Below are positions 24,782 to 32,926 of a stretch of DNA of 64,000 nt, piece after piece. Position 1 is the stretch's first letter; every line of letters starts with the position of its first letter. The position numbers were made by a program, and so were the translations under genes. The notes beneath the pieces are model-generated. The model was not told where the DNA came from. It did no database searches and saw only the letters and a program-made list of their open reading frames with translations. This DNA is from Pelagibacterium flavum (GTDB lineage Bacteria; Pseudomonadota; Alphaproteobacteria; Rhizobiales; Devosiaceae), in contig NZ_CP107716.1 of assembly GCF_025854335.1 (NCBI RefSeq), positions 3,775,001-3,839,000 of the forward strand. The letters are read 5' to 3'.

Positions 24782-25126
24782 TCAGCCCATCGACATGATC
24801 TCGAGCAGTTCCACTTCGCCCTCCCACTGGGGCCAGTGGGTCTGGTGCAGTTCGAGAAATTTGCGCACCCAGGCAATAGCCTCGGCCTCGCTGTCGAGTT
24901 CATAGATGGCAAATCCGGCGACCACTTCCTTGGTCTCGGTGAAGGGGCCGTCCACCTTGAGCTTTCCCTTCCTGATCGCGCCCAGCCCCATTCTGGCCAT
25001 GCCGCCATTATCGATGAGCCTGGGCCCGGCCTCCTGGGCCAATTGTCCGATCGCCATCATCAGTTCGGCGGGAGGCTGGCCGATTTCGGCCGCGTTGGTG
25101 GTGGTCACCATGGTGAGATATTTCAT
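24782..25126 (-). CDS. YCII-related (DGPF domain) protein
   Basis: A 114-residue protein of the YciI/DGPF family, starting MKYLTMVTTTNAAEIG, with KVDGPFTETKEVVAGFAIYE in the middle; DGPF and the following KE are the family hallmark. Family members are small dimeric ferredoxin-fold proteins, sometimes fused to ECF sigma factors, with unclear roles. The ATG at 25126 is preceded by GGAG. It is convergent with the DHFR-like gene; both often occur together in accessory stress loci. Confidence 0.87.
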   Translation of the reverse strand: MKYLTMVTTTNAAEIGQPPAELMMAIGQLAQEAGPRLIDNGGMARMGLGAIRKGKLKVDGPFTETKEVVAGFAIYELDSEAEAIAWVRKFLELHQTHWPQWEGEVELLEIMSMG

Positions 25127-25228
25127 CTGTCCGATCTCCGGTTTGTGCCGACCCGTCATGCGGGCCGACCAAAGGACGACTGGAGCTTAAGCCACCCGAC
25201 ATTTTTTAATTCAGGCAGAAAATCTGGA

Positions 25229-27043
25229 TCAATCGTCCATCTTGAGCGCCTTGATGAAGGCTTCCTGGGGGATTTCGACCTTACCGAACTGGCGCATCTT
25301 CTTTTTCCCCTCCTTTTGCTTTTCGAGCAGCTTGCGCTTGCGCGTCGCGTCGCCGCCATAGCATTTGGCGGTCACGTCCTTGCGCATGGCGCGCACCGTC
25401 TCGCGAGCGATGATGCGCCCGCCGATGGCGGCCTGGATGGGAATGACGAACAGGTGCGGGGGGATCAAATCCTTGAGTTTTTCGCACATCTGGCGGCCGC
25501 GATGCTCGGCCTGGGAGCGGTGTACCAGCATCGAGAGCGCGTCGACCGGCTCGGCATTGACCAGAATACTCATCTTGACCAGATCGCCGGCGCGGTAATC
25601 GTCGAGCTGGTAATCGAAACTGGCATAGCCCTTGGAGATCGATTTCAGCCGGTCGTAGAAATCGAACACCACTTCGTTCAATGGCAGATCGTATTCCACC
25701 ATGGCGCGCTGGCCGACATAGGAGAGGTTGGTCTGGATGCCGCGCCGGTCCTGGCAGAGTTTCAAAATCGCGCCCAGATAGTCGTCGGGCGTCAAGATCG
25801 TCGCCTTGATCCAGGGTTCGCGGATTTCCTCGATCTTGACCGGATCGGGCAGGTCGGCGGGGTTGTGCAGCATCACTTCGCTGCCGTCGGTCAGCCGGAT
25901 TTCATAGACGACCGAAGGCGCGGTGGTGATGAGATCGAGATTGAACTCGCGGCTCAGCCGCTCCTGAATGATCTCGAGATGCAGCAGCCCCAAGAACCCG
26001 CAGCGGAACCCGAAGCCAAGCGCGGCCGAGGTTTCCATCTCAAAGGAAAAGCTCGCATCGTTGAGCCGCAGCTTGCCCATGGCGGCGCGCAGATCGTCGA
26101 AATCGGAGGCATCGACCGGGAACAGTCCGCAGAACACCACCGGCTGGGCCGGCCGGAAGCCCGGCAGCGGTTCGGCCGTGGGTTTTCTGTCATCGGTGAT
26201 GGTGTCGCCGACATTGGTGTCGGCCACTTCCTTGATCGAGGCGGTGAAAAACCCGATCTCGCCCGGCCCCAGCTCGCCCACTTCGACAAGCTTAGGGGTA
26301 AAAACGCCCACCCTGTCGAGTTCATAGGCGGCGCCCGCCTGCATCATGCGGATCTTCTGGCCCTTCTTGATGCGCCCGTCGATCACCCGGATCAGCACCA
26401 CGACGCCGAGATACAGATCGTACCAGCTGTCGACCAGCATCGCCTTGAGTGGCGCGTCCTCGTTGCCCTTGGGCGCGGGCAGGCGCTCGACGATCGCGGC
26501 GAGGACCTTTTCGATGCCCAGGCCCGACTTGGCCGAAATTTCCACCGCCTCGGAGGCATCGATGCCAATCACGTCCTCGATCTGCTGCTTGACGCGCTCG
26601 GGCTCGGCAGCGGGCAGATCGATCTTGTTCAATACCGGCACGATCTCGTGGTTCACCTCGATGGCGTGATAGACATTGGCCAGTGTCTGGGCCTCGACGC
26701 CCTGGGCGGCATCGACCACAAGGAGCGAGCCTTCGCAGGCGGCCAGCGAGCGGTTGACCTCATAGGCGAAATCGACATGGCCCGGCGTATCGATCAGGTT
26801 GAGCACATAGTGCTCGCCATCGGTGTGCTCATATTCGAGCCGCACGGTCTGGGCCTTGATGGTGATGCCGCGCTCGCGCTCGATATCCATGGAATCGAGC
26901 ACCTGCTCTTTCATCTCGCGCAGATCGAGCCCGCCGGTGAGTTGGATCAGGCGGTCGGCAAGCGTCGATTTCCCGTGGTCGATATGGGCCACGATGGAAA
27001 AATTGCGGATGCGGGAAAGCGGGGTCTTCTGCGGTGTTTTCAT
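25229..27043 (-). CDS. lepA: Elongation factor 4 (LepA), ribosome back-translocase GTPase
   Basis: A 604-residue translational GTPase. G1 is [14 protein letters not shown] at residues 19-32, G2/switch regions include GITIKAQT, G3 is DTPGHVDF and G4 NKIDLP. The LepA-specific C-terminal domain is present ([20 protein letters not shown], then [20 protein letters not shown]), which separates it from EF-G. The ATG at 27043 gives the usual length; longer frames upstream are not used. It acts on stalled or mis-translocated ribosomes at the membrane or in the cytoplasm. Confidence 0.97.
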   Translation of the reverse strand: MKTPQKTPLSRIRNFSIVAHIDHGKSTLADRLIQLTGGLDLREMKEQVLDSMDIERERGITIKAQTVRLEYEHTDGEHYVLNLIDTPGHVDFAYEVNRSLAACEGSLLVVDAAQGVEAQTLANVYHAIEVNHEIVPVLNKIDLPAAEPERVKQQIEDVIGIDASEAVEISAKSGLGIEKVLAAIVERLPAPKGNEDAPLKAMLVDSWYDLYLGVVVLIRVIDGRIKKGQKIRMMQAGAAYELDRVGVFTPKLVEVGELGPGEIGFFTASIKEVADTNVGDTITDDRKPTAEPLPGFRPAQPVVFCGLFPVDASDFDDLRAAMGKLRLNDASFSFEMETSAALGFGFRCGFLGLLHLEIIQERLSREFNLDLITTAPSVVYEIRLTDGSEVMLHNPADLPDPVKIEEIREPWIKATILTPDDYLGAILKLCQDRRGIQTNLSYVGQRAMVEYDLPLNEVVFDFYDRLKSISKGYASFDYQLDDYRAGDLVKMSILVNAEPVDALSMLVHRSQAEHRGRQMCEKLKDLIPPHLFVIPIQAAIGGRIIARETVRAMRKDVTAKCYGGDATRKRKLLEKQKEGKKKMRQFGKVEIPQEAFIKALKMDD

Positions 27044-27170
27044 GGGGCCGCTGATAGCAGTAAACCCGGCGTTTCGGGAAGATGGTTTGTGCGCGGTTAA
27101 CGCGAGTTTTGGCAACATGTCGCGCCTTTGCGCGTTGGAGATGCACCTCAAGCGCCTCCCGGAGCCAAAA

Positions 27171-27947
27171 ATGAGATGTCTCGCCATAGTTTTAGCCCTG
27201 GTCCTGCTCACCGCCATGCCGGTTGCGGGCCAGGAACCGCAAGCCGAACCCCCGCTGCCGCAGCCGCGTCCTGAAGGGCTTGGCAGCGAGAATGGCGAGT
27301 CCGAAGCGCCCGCACCCCAAGCGGAAGAAGAGCCCGAGGCTGTCCCGAACGATGAACCCGAACCAGAGACGGGCGAACCTGGCCGCATCTATCAGGCCGC
27401 CTGTCCGGCCCTGCTCACCGGATCGGTCGTCGGGGAAATGGTGCCGCCTCAGTCGGAAGGCAGTTGCGGTCTGCAAAGTCCGATCGCTGTCTCGGCCGTT
27501 CTCGTGAATGGCCGGAAAATCCCGCTTTCGGGCAGCCCGGTCACCAATTGCACGATGGCCACGGCGCTCGCCGATTGGGCCGGCGAGGTCGATGCCTATG
27601 CCGGCGCGGTGCTCGACACCGAAATCGAAAGCCTTGCCACCGGGCCGGGCTATACGTGCCGTCTGCGCAATGGCGCGGACACCGGGTTCGTCTCCGAGCA
27701 TGGGTTGGGCAACGCCATCGACATTGCCGCCGTCAATCTTGCCGATGGCAGCACCATCTCGGTGCTTGAGGACTGGCGCGCCCTGCCCGCGCAGCCGGAA
27801 GCCAAATTCCTGAGCTTTGCCCATTCAGCGGCGTGCGGGCGGTTCACCACCGTTTTGGGCCCCGAGGCCAATTCCGAGCACGAAGACCATTTCCATTTCG
27901 ATCTGGGCTGTCACGGTCAAAGCTGCACGGCCCGGATCTGTCAATGA
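27171..27947 (+). CDS. Extensin-like (DUF3172-type C-terminal domain) exported protein
   Basis: A 258-residue exported protein. It has a signal peptide ([20 protein letters not shown]), a Pro/Glu-rich linker from about residue 22 to 75, and a C-terminal extensin-like domain with Cys pairs: [35 protein letters not shown] and [14 protein letters not shown]. The last segments with conserved His/Asp resemble D-Ala-D-Ala-peptidase-like folds, so a peptidoglycan-related role is possible. It is divergent from lepA. Its last bases overlap the convergent small gene. Confidence 0.88.
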   Translation: MRCLAIVLALVLLTAMPVAGQEPQAEPPLPQPRPEGLGSENGESEAPAPQAEEEPEAVPNDEPEPETGEPGRIYQAACPALLTGSVVGEMVPPQSEGSCGLQSPIAVSAVLVNGRKIPLSGSPVTNCTMATALADWAGEVDAYAGAVLDTEIESLATGPGYTCRLRNGADTGFVSEHGLGNAIDIAAVNLADGSTISVLEDWRALPAQPEAKFLSFAHSAACGRFTTVLGPEANSEHEDHFHFDLGCHGQSCTARICQ

Positions 27948-28138
27948 CCCGTTGGGCAACGCGACCCTGTACCGGGGCTCTTCTCGGGGGCGCGGCAGGG
28001 CTCCTCATGCCGTGGGTGATAGGCGGGCAGGTCGGCCAGTGTGTGCAAATCGAGGGCGTCCAGGGTTTGCACGTCGCGTTGCAGCGTCCCGGATGGGGTC
28101 TCGGCTTCGGTCAGAAACGCAATGAGTGATTTTAGCAT
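27941..28138 (-). CDS. Small DUF1127-like protein
   Basis: A 65-residue frame starting MLKSLIAFLTEAETPSG with the core TLDALDLHTLADLPAYH, which resembles the DUF1127 pattern (L-x-x-LDD-x-x-L-x-D-I/L-G). The stop overlaps the end of the extensin-like gene by seven bases, as convergent real genes do here. It is divergent from a GcvA-like LysR gene with 93 bases between starts, so LysR control is plausible. A competing plus-strand frame (27944-28129) exists and cannot be excluded. Moderate confidence only. Confidence 0.5.
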   Translation of the reverse strand: MLKSLIAFLTEAETPSGTLQRDVQTLDALDLHTLADLPAYHPRHEEPCRAPEKSPGTGSRCPTGH

Positions 28139-28231
28139 TTGTCGTGGCCTTTGCGGATCAGGACTACAGTATCGCCTATCAAACGCCGCACTCCCATGGA
28201 CATCTTCTGGTCCTGGGTTTAGAAAAACTAT

Positions 28232-29155
28232 ATGAGCGATGCCCCTGCCATCCCGTTCAATGCCCTCCATGCCCTCGCCCTTGTGGCGCGGCACGGCGCG
28301 CTCGGTCCGGCTGCCGAGGCGCTCGGGGTGACGCCGGGCGCTGTCAGCCAGCACATCCGCCGGGCCGAGGAGCGGTGTGGGCTGGCCCTGTTCGAGCGCA
28401 CTCCGAAAGGGCTGGTGCCCACCCGTGCGCTCTTGGGTGTTCTGGGCGATCTCGACACCGGCTTTGCCGCGCTGGCCCGCGCGCAGGCGAGCCTGATGAC
28501 GCCCTCGCAAAACCGCAACCTATTGACGGTCACCGTCGGCAATGTCTTTGCCTCGCGCTGGCTGATCTGGCGGCTGGCCGATCTGGGCGCCGTACATCCC
28601 GAAATCGAACTGAAGCTTTTGACCACCGGCGCGCTTGTCGATCTTGGCCGGCCGGACGTCGATTGCGCCATCCGGTTCGGCGCCGGTGACTGGCCGGGTG
28701 TTAGCGCCGAACCCATCGGCACCCATGCGGTGTTTCCCATCTGCGCGCCCGCGCTGGCCGAGCGGCTCAAGACGCCAGCCGATCTGGCCCATGTTCCCGT
28801 CATCATGGATCAGGCGTCCATGCTCTCCTGGCCCGACTGGCTGGCCGCCGCCGGCCAACCCGATCTGAAGCTTTCAGGGCCGGCGATCTCCGATCCCGCC
28901 CTGGCGTTCGATGCGGCCATTGCCGGGCAGGGCGTCTTGCTGGCGCTTGGCATCATGGCCGAATACGGGCTGGAGCGCGGGCAGGTCGTCGCCCCGTTCC
29001 CCACGATCACGCATTCAAAGTTCGGCTACTGGTTTGCGACCGCCAGGGGCCGGGAGTTGCCGGCCCGCACGCGCAAATTCCGCTCCTGGCTGGTCGGCCA
29101 GATGAGCGCTTGCGAAACCAGGACGCAAAAGGTGGTTGCCAGACGCGCCGAGTAG
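28232..29155 (+). CDS. LysR-family regulator, GcvA-like
   Basis: A 307-residue LysR protein with N-terminal winged helix-turn-helix (ALVARHGALGPAAEALGVTP, GAVSQHIRRAEERCG) in residues 8-65 and a periplasmic-binding-fold effector domain from about 90 on. The segment FASRWLIWRLADLGAVHPEI resembles GcvA/AmpR-type members. It is divergent from the DUF1127-like gene. Its stop codon abuts the Irr box of mbfA. Effector unknown. Confidence 0.9.
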   Translation: MSDAPAIPFNALHALALVARHGALGPAAEALGVTPGAVSQHIRRAEERCGLALFERTPKGLVPTRALLGVLGDLDTGFAALARAQASLMTPSQNRNLLTVTVGNVFASRWLIWRLADLGAVHPEIELKLLTTGALVDLGRPDVDCAIRFGAGDWPGVSAEPIGTHAVFPICAPALAERLKTPADLAHVPVIMDQASMLSWPDWLAAAGQPDLKLSGPAISDPALAFDAAIAGQGVLLALGIMAEYGLERGQVVAPFPTITHSKFGYWFATARGRELPARTRKFRSWLVGQMSACETRTQKVVARRAE

Positions 29156-29173
29156 TTTAGAATAGTTCTAAAC
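29155..29173 (+). promoter_or_regulatory. Iron control element (Irr box) before mbfA
   Basis: GTTTAGAA-TAG-TTCTAAAC is a perfect 8-base-arm palindrome with the ICE/Irr-box core TTTAGAA-N3-TTCTAAA known from Rhizobiales. It touches the lysR stop codon and ends 21 bases before the mbfA ATG. Irr would repress mbfA under low iron, as described for Agrobacterium and Bradyrhizobium mbfA. The Irr gene itself is not in this window. Confidence 0.85.
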
Positions 29174-29194
29174 TATGTGATCGAGTGTCCTTCC

Positions 29195-30175
29195 ATGCTG
29201 ACAGCCTTCCGCCCCGCCCGCCGCGATTTTTCCTCCCTGTCCGAAAGGGAAATCCTGGCCCTCGCCATCTCGTCCGAAGAAGAGGACGGGCGCATTTACG
29301 CTGCCTATGCCGAACGGTTGCGTGAGGATTATCCGGCCAGCGCCGCAATTTTCGATGGCATGGCCGCCGAGGAAGACAATCACCGGCGCCTGTTGATCGA
29401 CCGTTACGCGGCGCGGTTCGGCCCCTCCATCGTGCCGATCCGGCGCGAGCATGTGCGTGGCTTTTATACCCGCAAGCCCGTGTGGCTGATGGCCGAGCTC
29501 GATCTGGACACGGTGCGCAACCAGGCCCGCGAAATGGAGCAGGATGCGGCGCGGTTTTATGCCGAAGCCATAAAGCAGACCAGGGATGCCGACACCCGTA
29601 AATTGCTGGGCGATCTCGAGCGTGCCGAGCGCGGGCACGAGCACAAGGCCGAGAGCCTTGAGGACGCCCATCTCGACACCGAAAGCCGCGACAGCGAAAA
29701 AACCACCGCGCATCGCAATTTCGTTCTGACCTACATCCAGCCCGGACTTGCCGGACTGATGGACGGCTCGGTTTCCACCCTCGCGCCGATCTTTGCCGCC
29801 GCCTTTGCGACGGGCGACACCTGGTCGACATTCCTGATCGGTCTTGCCGCATCGGTGGGGGCGGGCATTTCGATGGGCTTTACCGAAGCGGCCAGCGACG
29901 ATGGGCGCCTGACCGGACGCGGCTCACCGATCAAACGCGGCTTTGCCTCGGGCATCATGACCGCCGTGGGCGGGCTGGGCCACGCCCTGCCCTACCTGAT
30001 CCCCCATTTCTGGACCGCCACCACAATCGCCATGGCGGTCGTGGTCGTCGAGCTTTGGACCATCGCCTGGATCCAGAAGCGGTTCATGGACACCCCCTTC
30101 TGGCGCGCCGTCCTGCAGGTGGTCCTGGGCGGCTCCCTGGTCTTTGCCGCCGGCATCATCATCGGCAATGCATAG
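29195..30175 (+). CDS. mbfA: Membrane-bound ferritin MbfA (rubrerythrin-like domain plus VIT1-type iron exporter)
   Basis: A 326-residue fusion. Residues 1-150 form a ferritin-like four-helix domain with di-iron ligands in AISSEEEDGRIYAAYAERL, GMAAEEDNHRRLL, AREMEQDAARFYAEA and AERGHEHKAESL. The C-terminal half has membrane helices of the CCC1/VIT1 type (GLAGLMDGSVSTLAPIFAAA, IGLAASVGAGISMGFTEAAS). MbfA exports iron across the inner membrane and protects against iron plus peroxide. The ATG at 29195 matches the family N-terminus (LSEREILALAIS near residue 14). Regulation by Irr is indicated by the adjacent box. Confidence 0.93.
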   Translation: MLTAFRPARRDFSSLSEREILALAISSEEEDGRIYAAYAERLREDYPASAAIFDGMAAEEDNHRRLLIDRYAARFGPSIVPIRREHVRGFYTRKPVWLMAELDLDTVRNQAREMEQDAARFYAEAIKQTRDADTRKLLGDLERAERGHEHKAESLEDAHLDTESRDSEKTTAHRNFVLTYIQPGLAGLMDGSVSTLAPIFAAAFATGDTWSTFLIGLAASVGAGISMGFTEAASDDGRLTGRGSPIKRGFASGIMTAVGGLGHALPYLIPHFWTATTIAMAVVVVELWTIAWIQKRFMDTPFWRAVLQVVLGGSLVFAAGIIIGNA

Positions 30176-30650
30176 ATGAAACGCGCCCTTCCCAGGTGAG
30201 AGAGCGCGGCTGGGCGTCCGGGCCGCAAGTGTTGATATCTGTCGTTTCGGCAAGATGAACCCTCTCCCTCGGGGGGAGAGGGTGGCCGGCAGGCTGGTGA
30301 GGGGGCCTCGAGCGGTAGCACATCCCGCCTCACCCTGCGCCACTCTCCCCGGTCATCCCGGGCGAAGACTCCGACAGCGATGGTGAGTGGACCGCGCAAC
30401 ACCGTTATTCTCAACCTCGACCCACGCACCACCGTCATCCCGGGCGAAGACCCGGGACCCAGTAGCCGGCAGCGCCTGAGGCTCAATCACCTCCCTCTCC
30501 TCGCTTCCCCGGGCCCGACCCGGGGCCCATGCGCGCCGCCGCACCCTGCAGTGGTTCGGCAAGACCGCTGGATCCTTGCTCACGTCCGGGCCGGCGATAA
30601 TGAGGGATGCCACCATTGCCCATCCTCCCATCTCGTTTCATAATTGAAAC
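30176..30650. repeat. Repeat-rich 475-bp intergenic region
   Basis: No gene is seen. A hairpin with 10-base arms ACCCTCTCCC and its complement lies at 30259-30283. The 18-mer GTCATCCCGGGCGAAGAC occurs at 30352-30369 and 30434-30451. A related CCCGGGCCCGACCCGGGG palindromic stretch lies near 30508. These look like the dispersed GC-rich palindromic repeats common between genes in Rhizobiales. Confidence 0.7.
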
Positions 30651-31514
30651 ATGGATGTGTCCTGGGATGATCTTCGGCTGTTTCTCGACGTGGCGCGGCT
30701 CGGCGGGCTGTCGGCGGCGCGTGCTACGACGGGGCTGAGCGCGGCCACACTGGGGCGGCGCGTCACGGCGCTCGAACGCCAGATTGGCGAAACGCTTTTC
30801 ATACGCGCCCAGACCGGGTTCACCCTCACCGGTGCCGGCGAAGCGCTGCTCAAGCGCGCCGAGGACGTCGAAGCCGCGATGCGCGCCGTCACCCATTGGC
30901 GGGACGGGGCCATCGGCGCACGGGTGGTGCGGGTGTCGGCGGGCGGCTGGACCACCGATTTTCTGTCCCGGCATATCGAAGAGCTCTGGTCGCCCGATGA
31001 CGGGTTCCGCGTCGAATTCGTCACCGCCTATGACAAGGTCGATATCGGGCGCCGCGCCGCCGATATCGGCATCCGCAATTCAGCGCCGACCGAACCCAAT
31101 CTGGCGGGCCGCAAGATGACCCCGGTCGCCTATGCACTCTATTGCGCGCCGCGTCTGGTGGCTGGAGTGCGCGATGGATTGTTCGTCGGGGTCACCGGCC
31201 CGGCCGCCGCAACGGCCTCGGCGCGCTGGCTGCAGGCCCATCATGGCGACCGCATTGTGGTCAGCGGCAACGACACCCATTCGGTGCGCGAACTGGTTGC
31301 GGCAGGCACGGGGCTCACCGTCCTGCCGTGCTTTATCGGCGACGCCGATCCGCGCCTGTCGCGCATCAGGGGTCCCATTGCCGACCTTGCCGCGCACCAA
31401 TGGCTGGTCCTCCATCACGAGGAGCGCCACAGCCCGCCGGTCAGGACGCTCGCCGACCGTATCGTTCGCCTGATGGTGGCGCATGCAAAACTCTTTGCCG
31501 GCGATATTTCATAG
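30651..31514 (+). CDS. LysR-family transcriptional regulator
   Basis: A 287-residue LysR protein. The helix-turn-helix lies in the first 60 residues (LFLDVARLGGLSAARATTGL, AATLGRRVTALERQIGE), with the effector-binding domain after residue 88. The segment VAAGTGLTVLPCFIGDADPR near the end is typical for the family. It is the likely regulator of the convergent DUF2306 gene or of distant targets; no divergent partner exists because a repeat region lies upstream. Its stop overlaps that of the DUF2306 gene by six bases. Confidence 0.88.
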   Translation: MDVSWDDLRLFLDVARLGGLSAARATTGLSAATLGRRVTALERQIGETLFIRAQTGFTLTGAGEALLKRAEDVEAAMRAVTHWRDGAIGARVVRVSAGGWTTDFLSRHIEELWSPDDGFRVEFVTAYDKVDIGRRAADIGIRNSAPTEPNLAGRKMTPVAYALYCAPRLVAGVRDGLFVGVTGPAAATASARWLQAHHGDRIVVSGNDTHSVRELVAAGTGLTVLPCFIGDADPRLSRIRGPIADLAAHQWLVLHHEERHSPPVRTLADRIVRLMVAHAKLFAGDIS

Positions 31515-31991
31515 GGCGGCGCGCCGCCTCTGATAATAAAGCGCCACCAGAAGGGCCGCGATGACCAGCGCAGCAAGCAACGCCGTCGCGCCGCCATCGG
31601 CAAACACCACCTGATGCATGATGCGGCCGGGCAGGAAGGTGAACAGACCCGCGCCGATCAACCCGCCGCCATAGACCGAGATCATCGTTGTGCGGTGCGT
31701 CTTGACATCGCCGGCCCGAATGGCCTGCCAGCCGCCCCACAATCCAAAGAGCGTGAACAGCGAAAGAATGTGGATCGGGCTATAGGGTCCGAGCAGACGG
31801 ATTTCCGAAATCAGGAACGATGAGAGCGAGACACCGAGCATCAAGCCGATCCAGATCCGGCCCAGCGCCTTGTGCAGGGGCGTGCCCTTGCGCCAGAACA
31901 GCATCGCGGTTCCGATGACCAGCGCGAGCACCGCGCAGGCGACGTGAAGCTGAATGGGGAGTGGGGCATGGGTGAGGGCTGTTGCATCCAT
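31509..31991 (-). CDS. DUF2306-family membrane protein
   Basis: A 160-residue protein with four or five membrane segments. It opens with LPIQLHVACAVLALVIGTAM, then RKGTPLHKALGRIWIGLM, the His-containing motif typical of DUF2306, and VKTHRTTMISVYGGGLIGAG. Conserved His residues in such four-helix proteins suggest heme binding, but this is not demonstrated. It is convergent with the LysR gene and divergent from the LytTR gene. Confidence 0.8.
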   Translation of the reverse strand: MDATALTHAPLPIQLHVACAVLALVIGTAMLFWRKGTPLHKALGRIWIGLMLGVSLSSFLISEIRLLGPYSPIHILSLFTLFGLWGGWQAIRAGDVKTHRTTMISVYGGGLIGAGLFTFLPGRIMHQVVFADGGATALLAALVIAALLVALYYQRRRAAL

Positions 31992-32029
31992 TGGACGGCG
32001 CCGGCATGTAGTTTGGGCGTGAGGCGGAT

Positions 32030-32893
32030 GTGCACCGAGTGTCCAATGGGCGTCACCGCCGCAAGTCCGGATACGTGAACCAGGAATTTGCCTTCGTGAA
32101 CGACAGCCCCATTCATTTCACGCTTCGCCAATTGCACGGTGTTTTTTCCAGCCCGCTGGCGTGGGGAATCATGGTGGGAGTGGGGGTAATCGCCGGGATT
32201 ACCGGGCCTTTTTCGACCTTTGCGCATCTGGCGCCGGCGCCGCGCATCGCTTATTGGCTGCTGATCGTTGTGGGCAGCTACGGGGCGGGCACCATCGGGG
32301 CCACGCTTGCCCAGGCGCTGATCCTGCCTCGTGGCGGCCCGCTTGTCGCGCGCATCGCGGTGCTGGGCATCGGGGCCTCATTTCCCGTCACCGCCGCGGT
32401 TGCCCTGATCAGCTGGCTGTTCTTTCCCGACCTCAGCGATACCGGGCTAAGCCTTTTCGAACTCTATATCTATTGCCTTTTTATCAGCCTGGCGCTGATG
32501 GGTGTTATAGAAGGGGTGGTTGAACCCCAACTCGAAAGGCGCAGGGACCAGACGACGCCGGAAACGGTGAAAACGCCGAAAATTCTGGACCGGCTGCCAA
32601 AGGAGCTGCGCGGGCCGCTCAGCCATATGTCGATGGCCGACCATTACGTGGAAGTCCATACAGACAAAGGCAAGTCATTGATTTTAATGCGTCTTTCTGA
32701 CGCAATCGCCGAAACGGAAGGCGTCGAGGGCCTACAGGTTCACCGCAGCCATTGGGTGGCCAGGGACGCCATTTCGGCCATAAAACGTGTGGACAGTCGC
32801 GTGGTCGTACAGCTTGTGACAGGGCAAACGCTTCCCGTCTCACGGAGCTATCTCGCCGCCGTACGCGCCCACGAAAAAGGCGCCGCCCGATGA
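32030..32893 (+). CDS. Membrane protein with C-terminal LytTR DNA-binding domain
   Basis: The reading frame gives 287 residues. Four predicted membrane helices occupy about residues 45-165 (WGIMVGVGVIAGITGPFST, IAYWLLIVVGSYGAGTIGA, FPVTAAVALISWLFF, LYIYCLFISLALMGVIEG). A LytTR domain follows from about 195 on: MSMADHYVEVHTDKGKSLIL, HRSHWVARDAISAIKR and GQTLPVSRSYLAAVR. This is a one-component, membrane-tethered regulator. The start is uncertain: GTG at 32030 or GTG at 32075, neither with a clear ribosome site. Target genes unknown. It ends in a bidirectional terminator shared with infB. Confidence 0.83.
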   Translation: MHRVSNGRHRRKSGYVNQEFAFVNDSPIHFTLRQLHGVFSSPLAWGIMVGVGVIAGITGPFSTFAHLAPAPRIAYWLLIVVGSYGAGTIGATLAQALILPRGGPLVARIAVLGIGASFPVTAAVALISWLFFPDLSDTGLSLFELYIYCLFISLALMGVIEGVVEPQLERRRDQTTPETVKTPKILDRLPKELRGPLSHMSMADHYVEVHTDKGKSLILMRLSDAIAETEGVEGLQVHRSHWVARDAISAIKRVDSRVVVQLVTGQTLPVSRSYLAAVRAHEKGAAR

Positions 32894-32905
32894 GCAGCGC
32901 CTTTT
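32874..32905. terminator. Bidirectional intrinsic terminator between LytTR gene and infB
   Basis: Nine-base stem AAAAGGCGC/GCGCCTTTT at 32875-32883 and 32897-32905. T-runs follow on both strands (TTTT on plus, TTTTT on minus), so it serves both converging genes. It overlaps the last codons of the LytTR gene. Confidence 0.85.
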
Positions 32906-32926
32906 AAAATCAATGGTTTAGCGAGA

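Noticed and set aside
27944..28129. Small plus-strand frame overlapping the extensin stop by ATGA (61 codons)
   Set aside because: The start overlap is attractive, but the product has no recognisable pattern and lies opposite the DUF1127-like frame. I kept the latter with moderate confidence.
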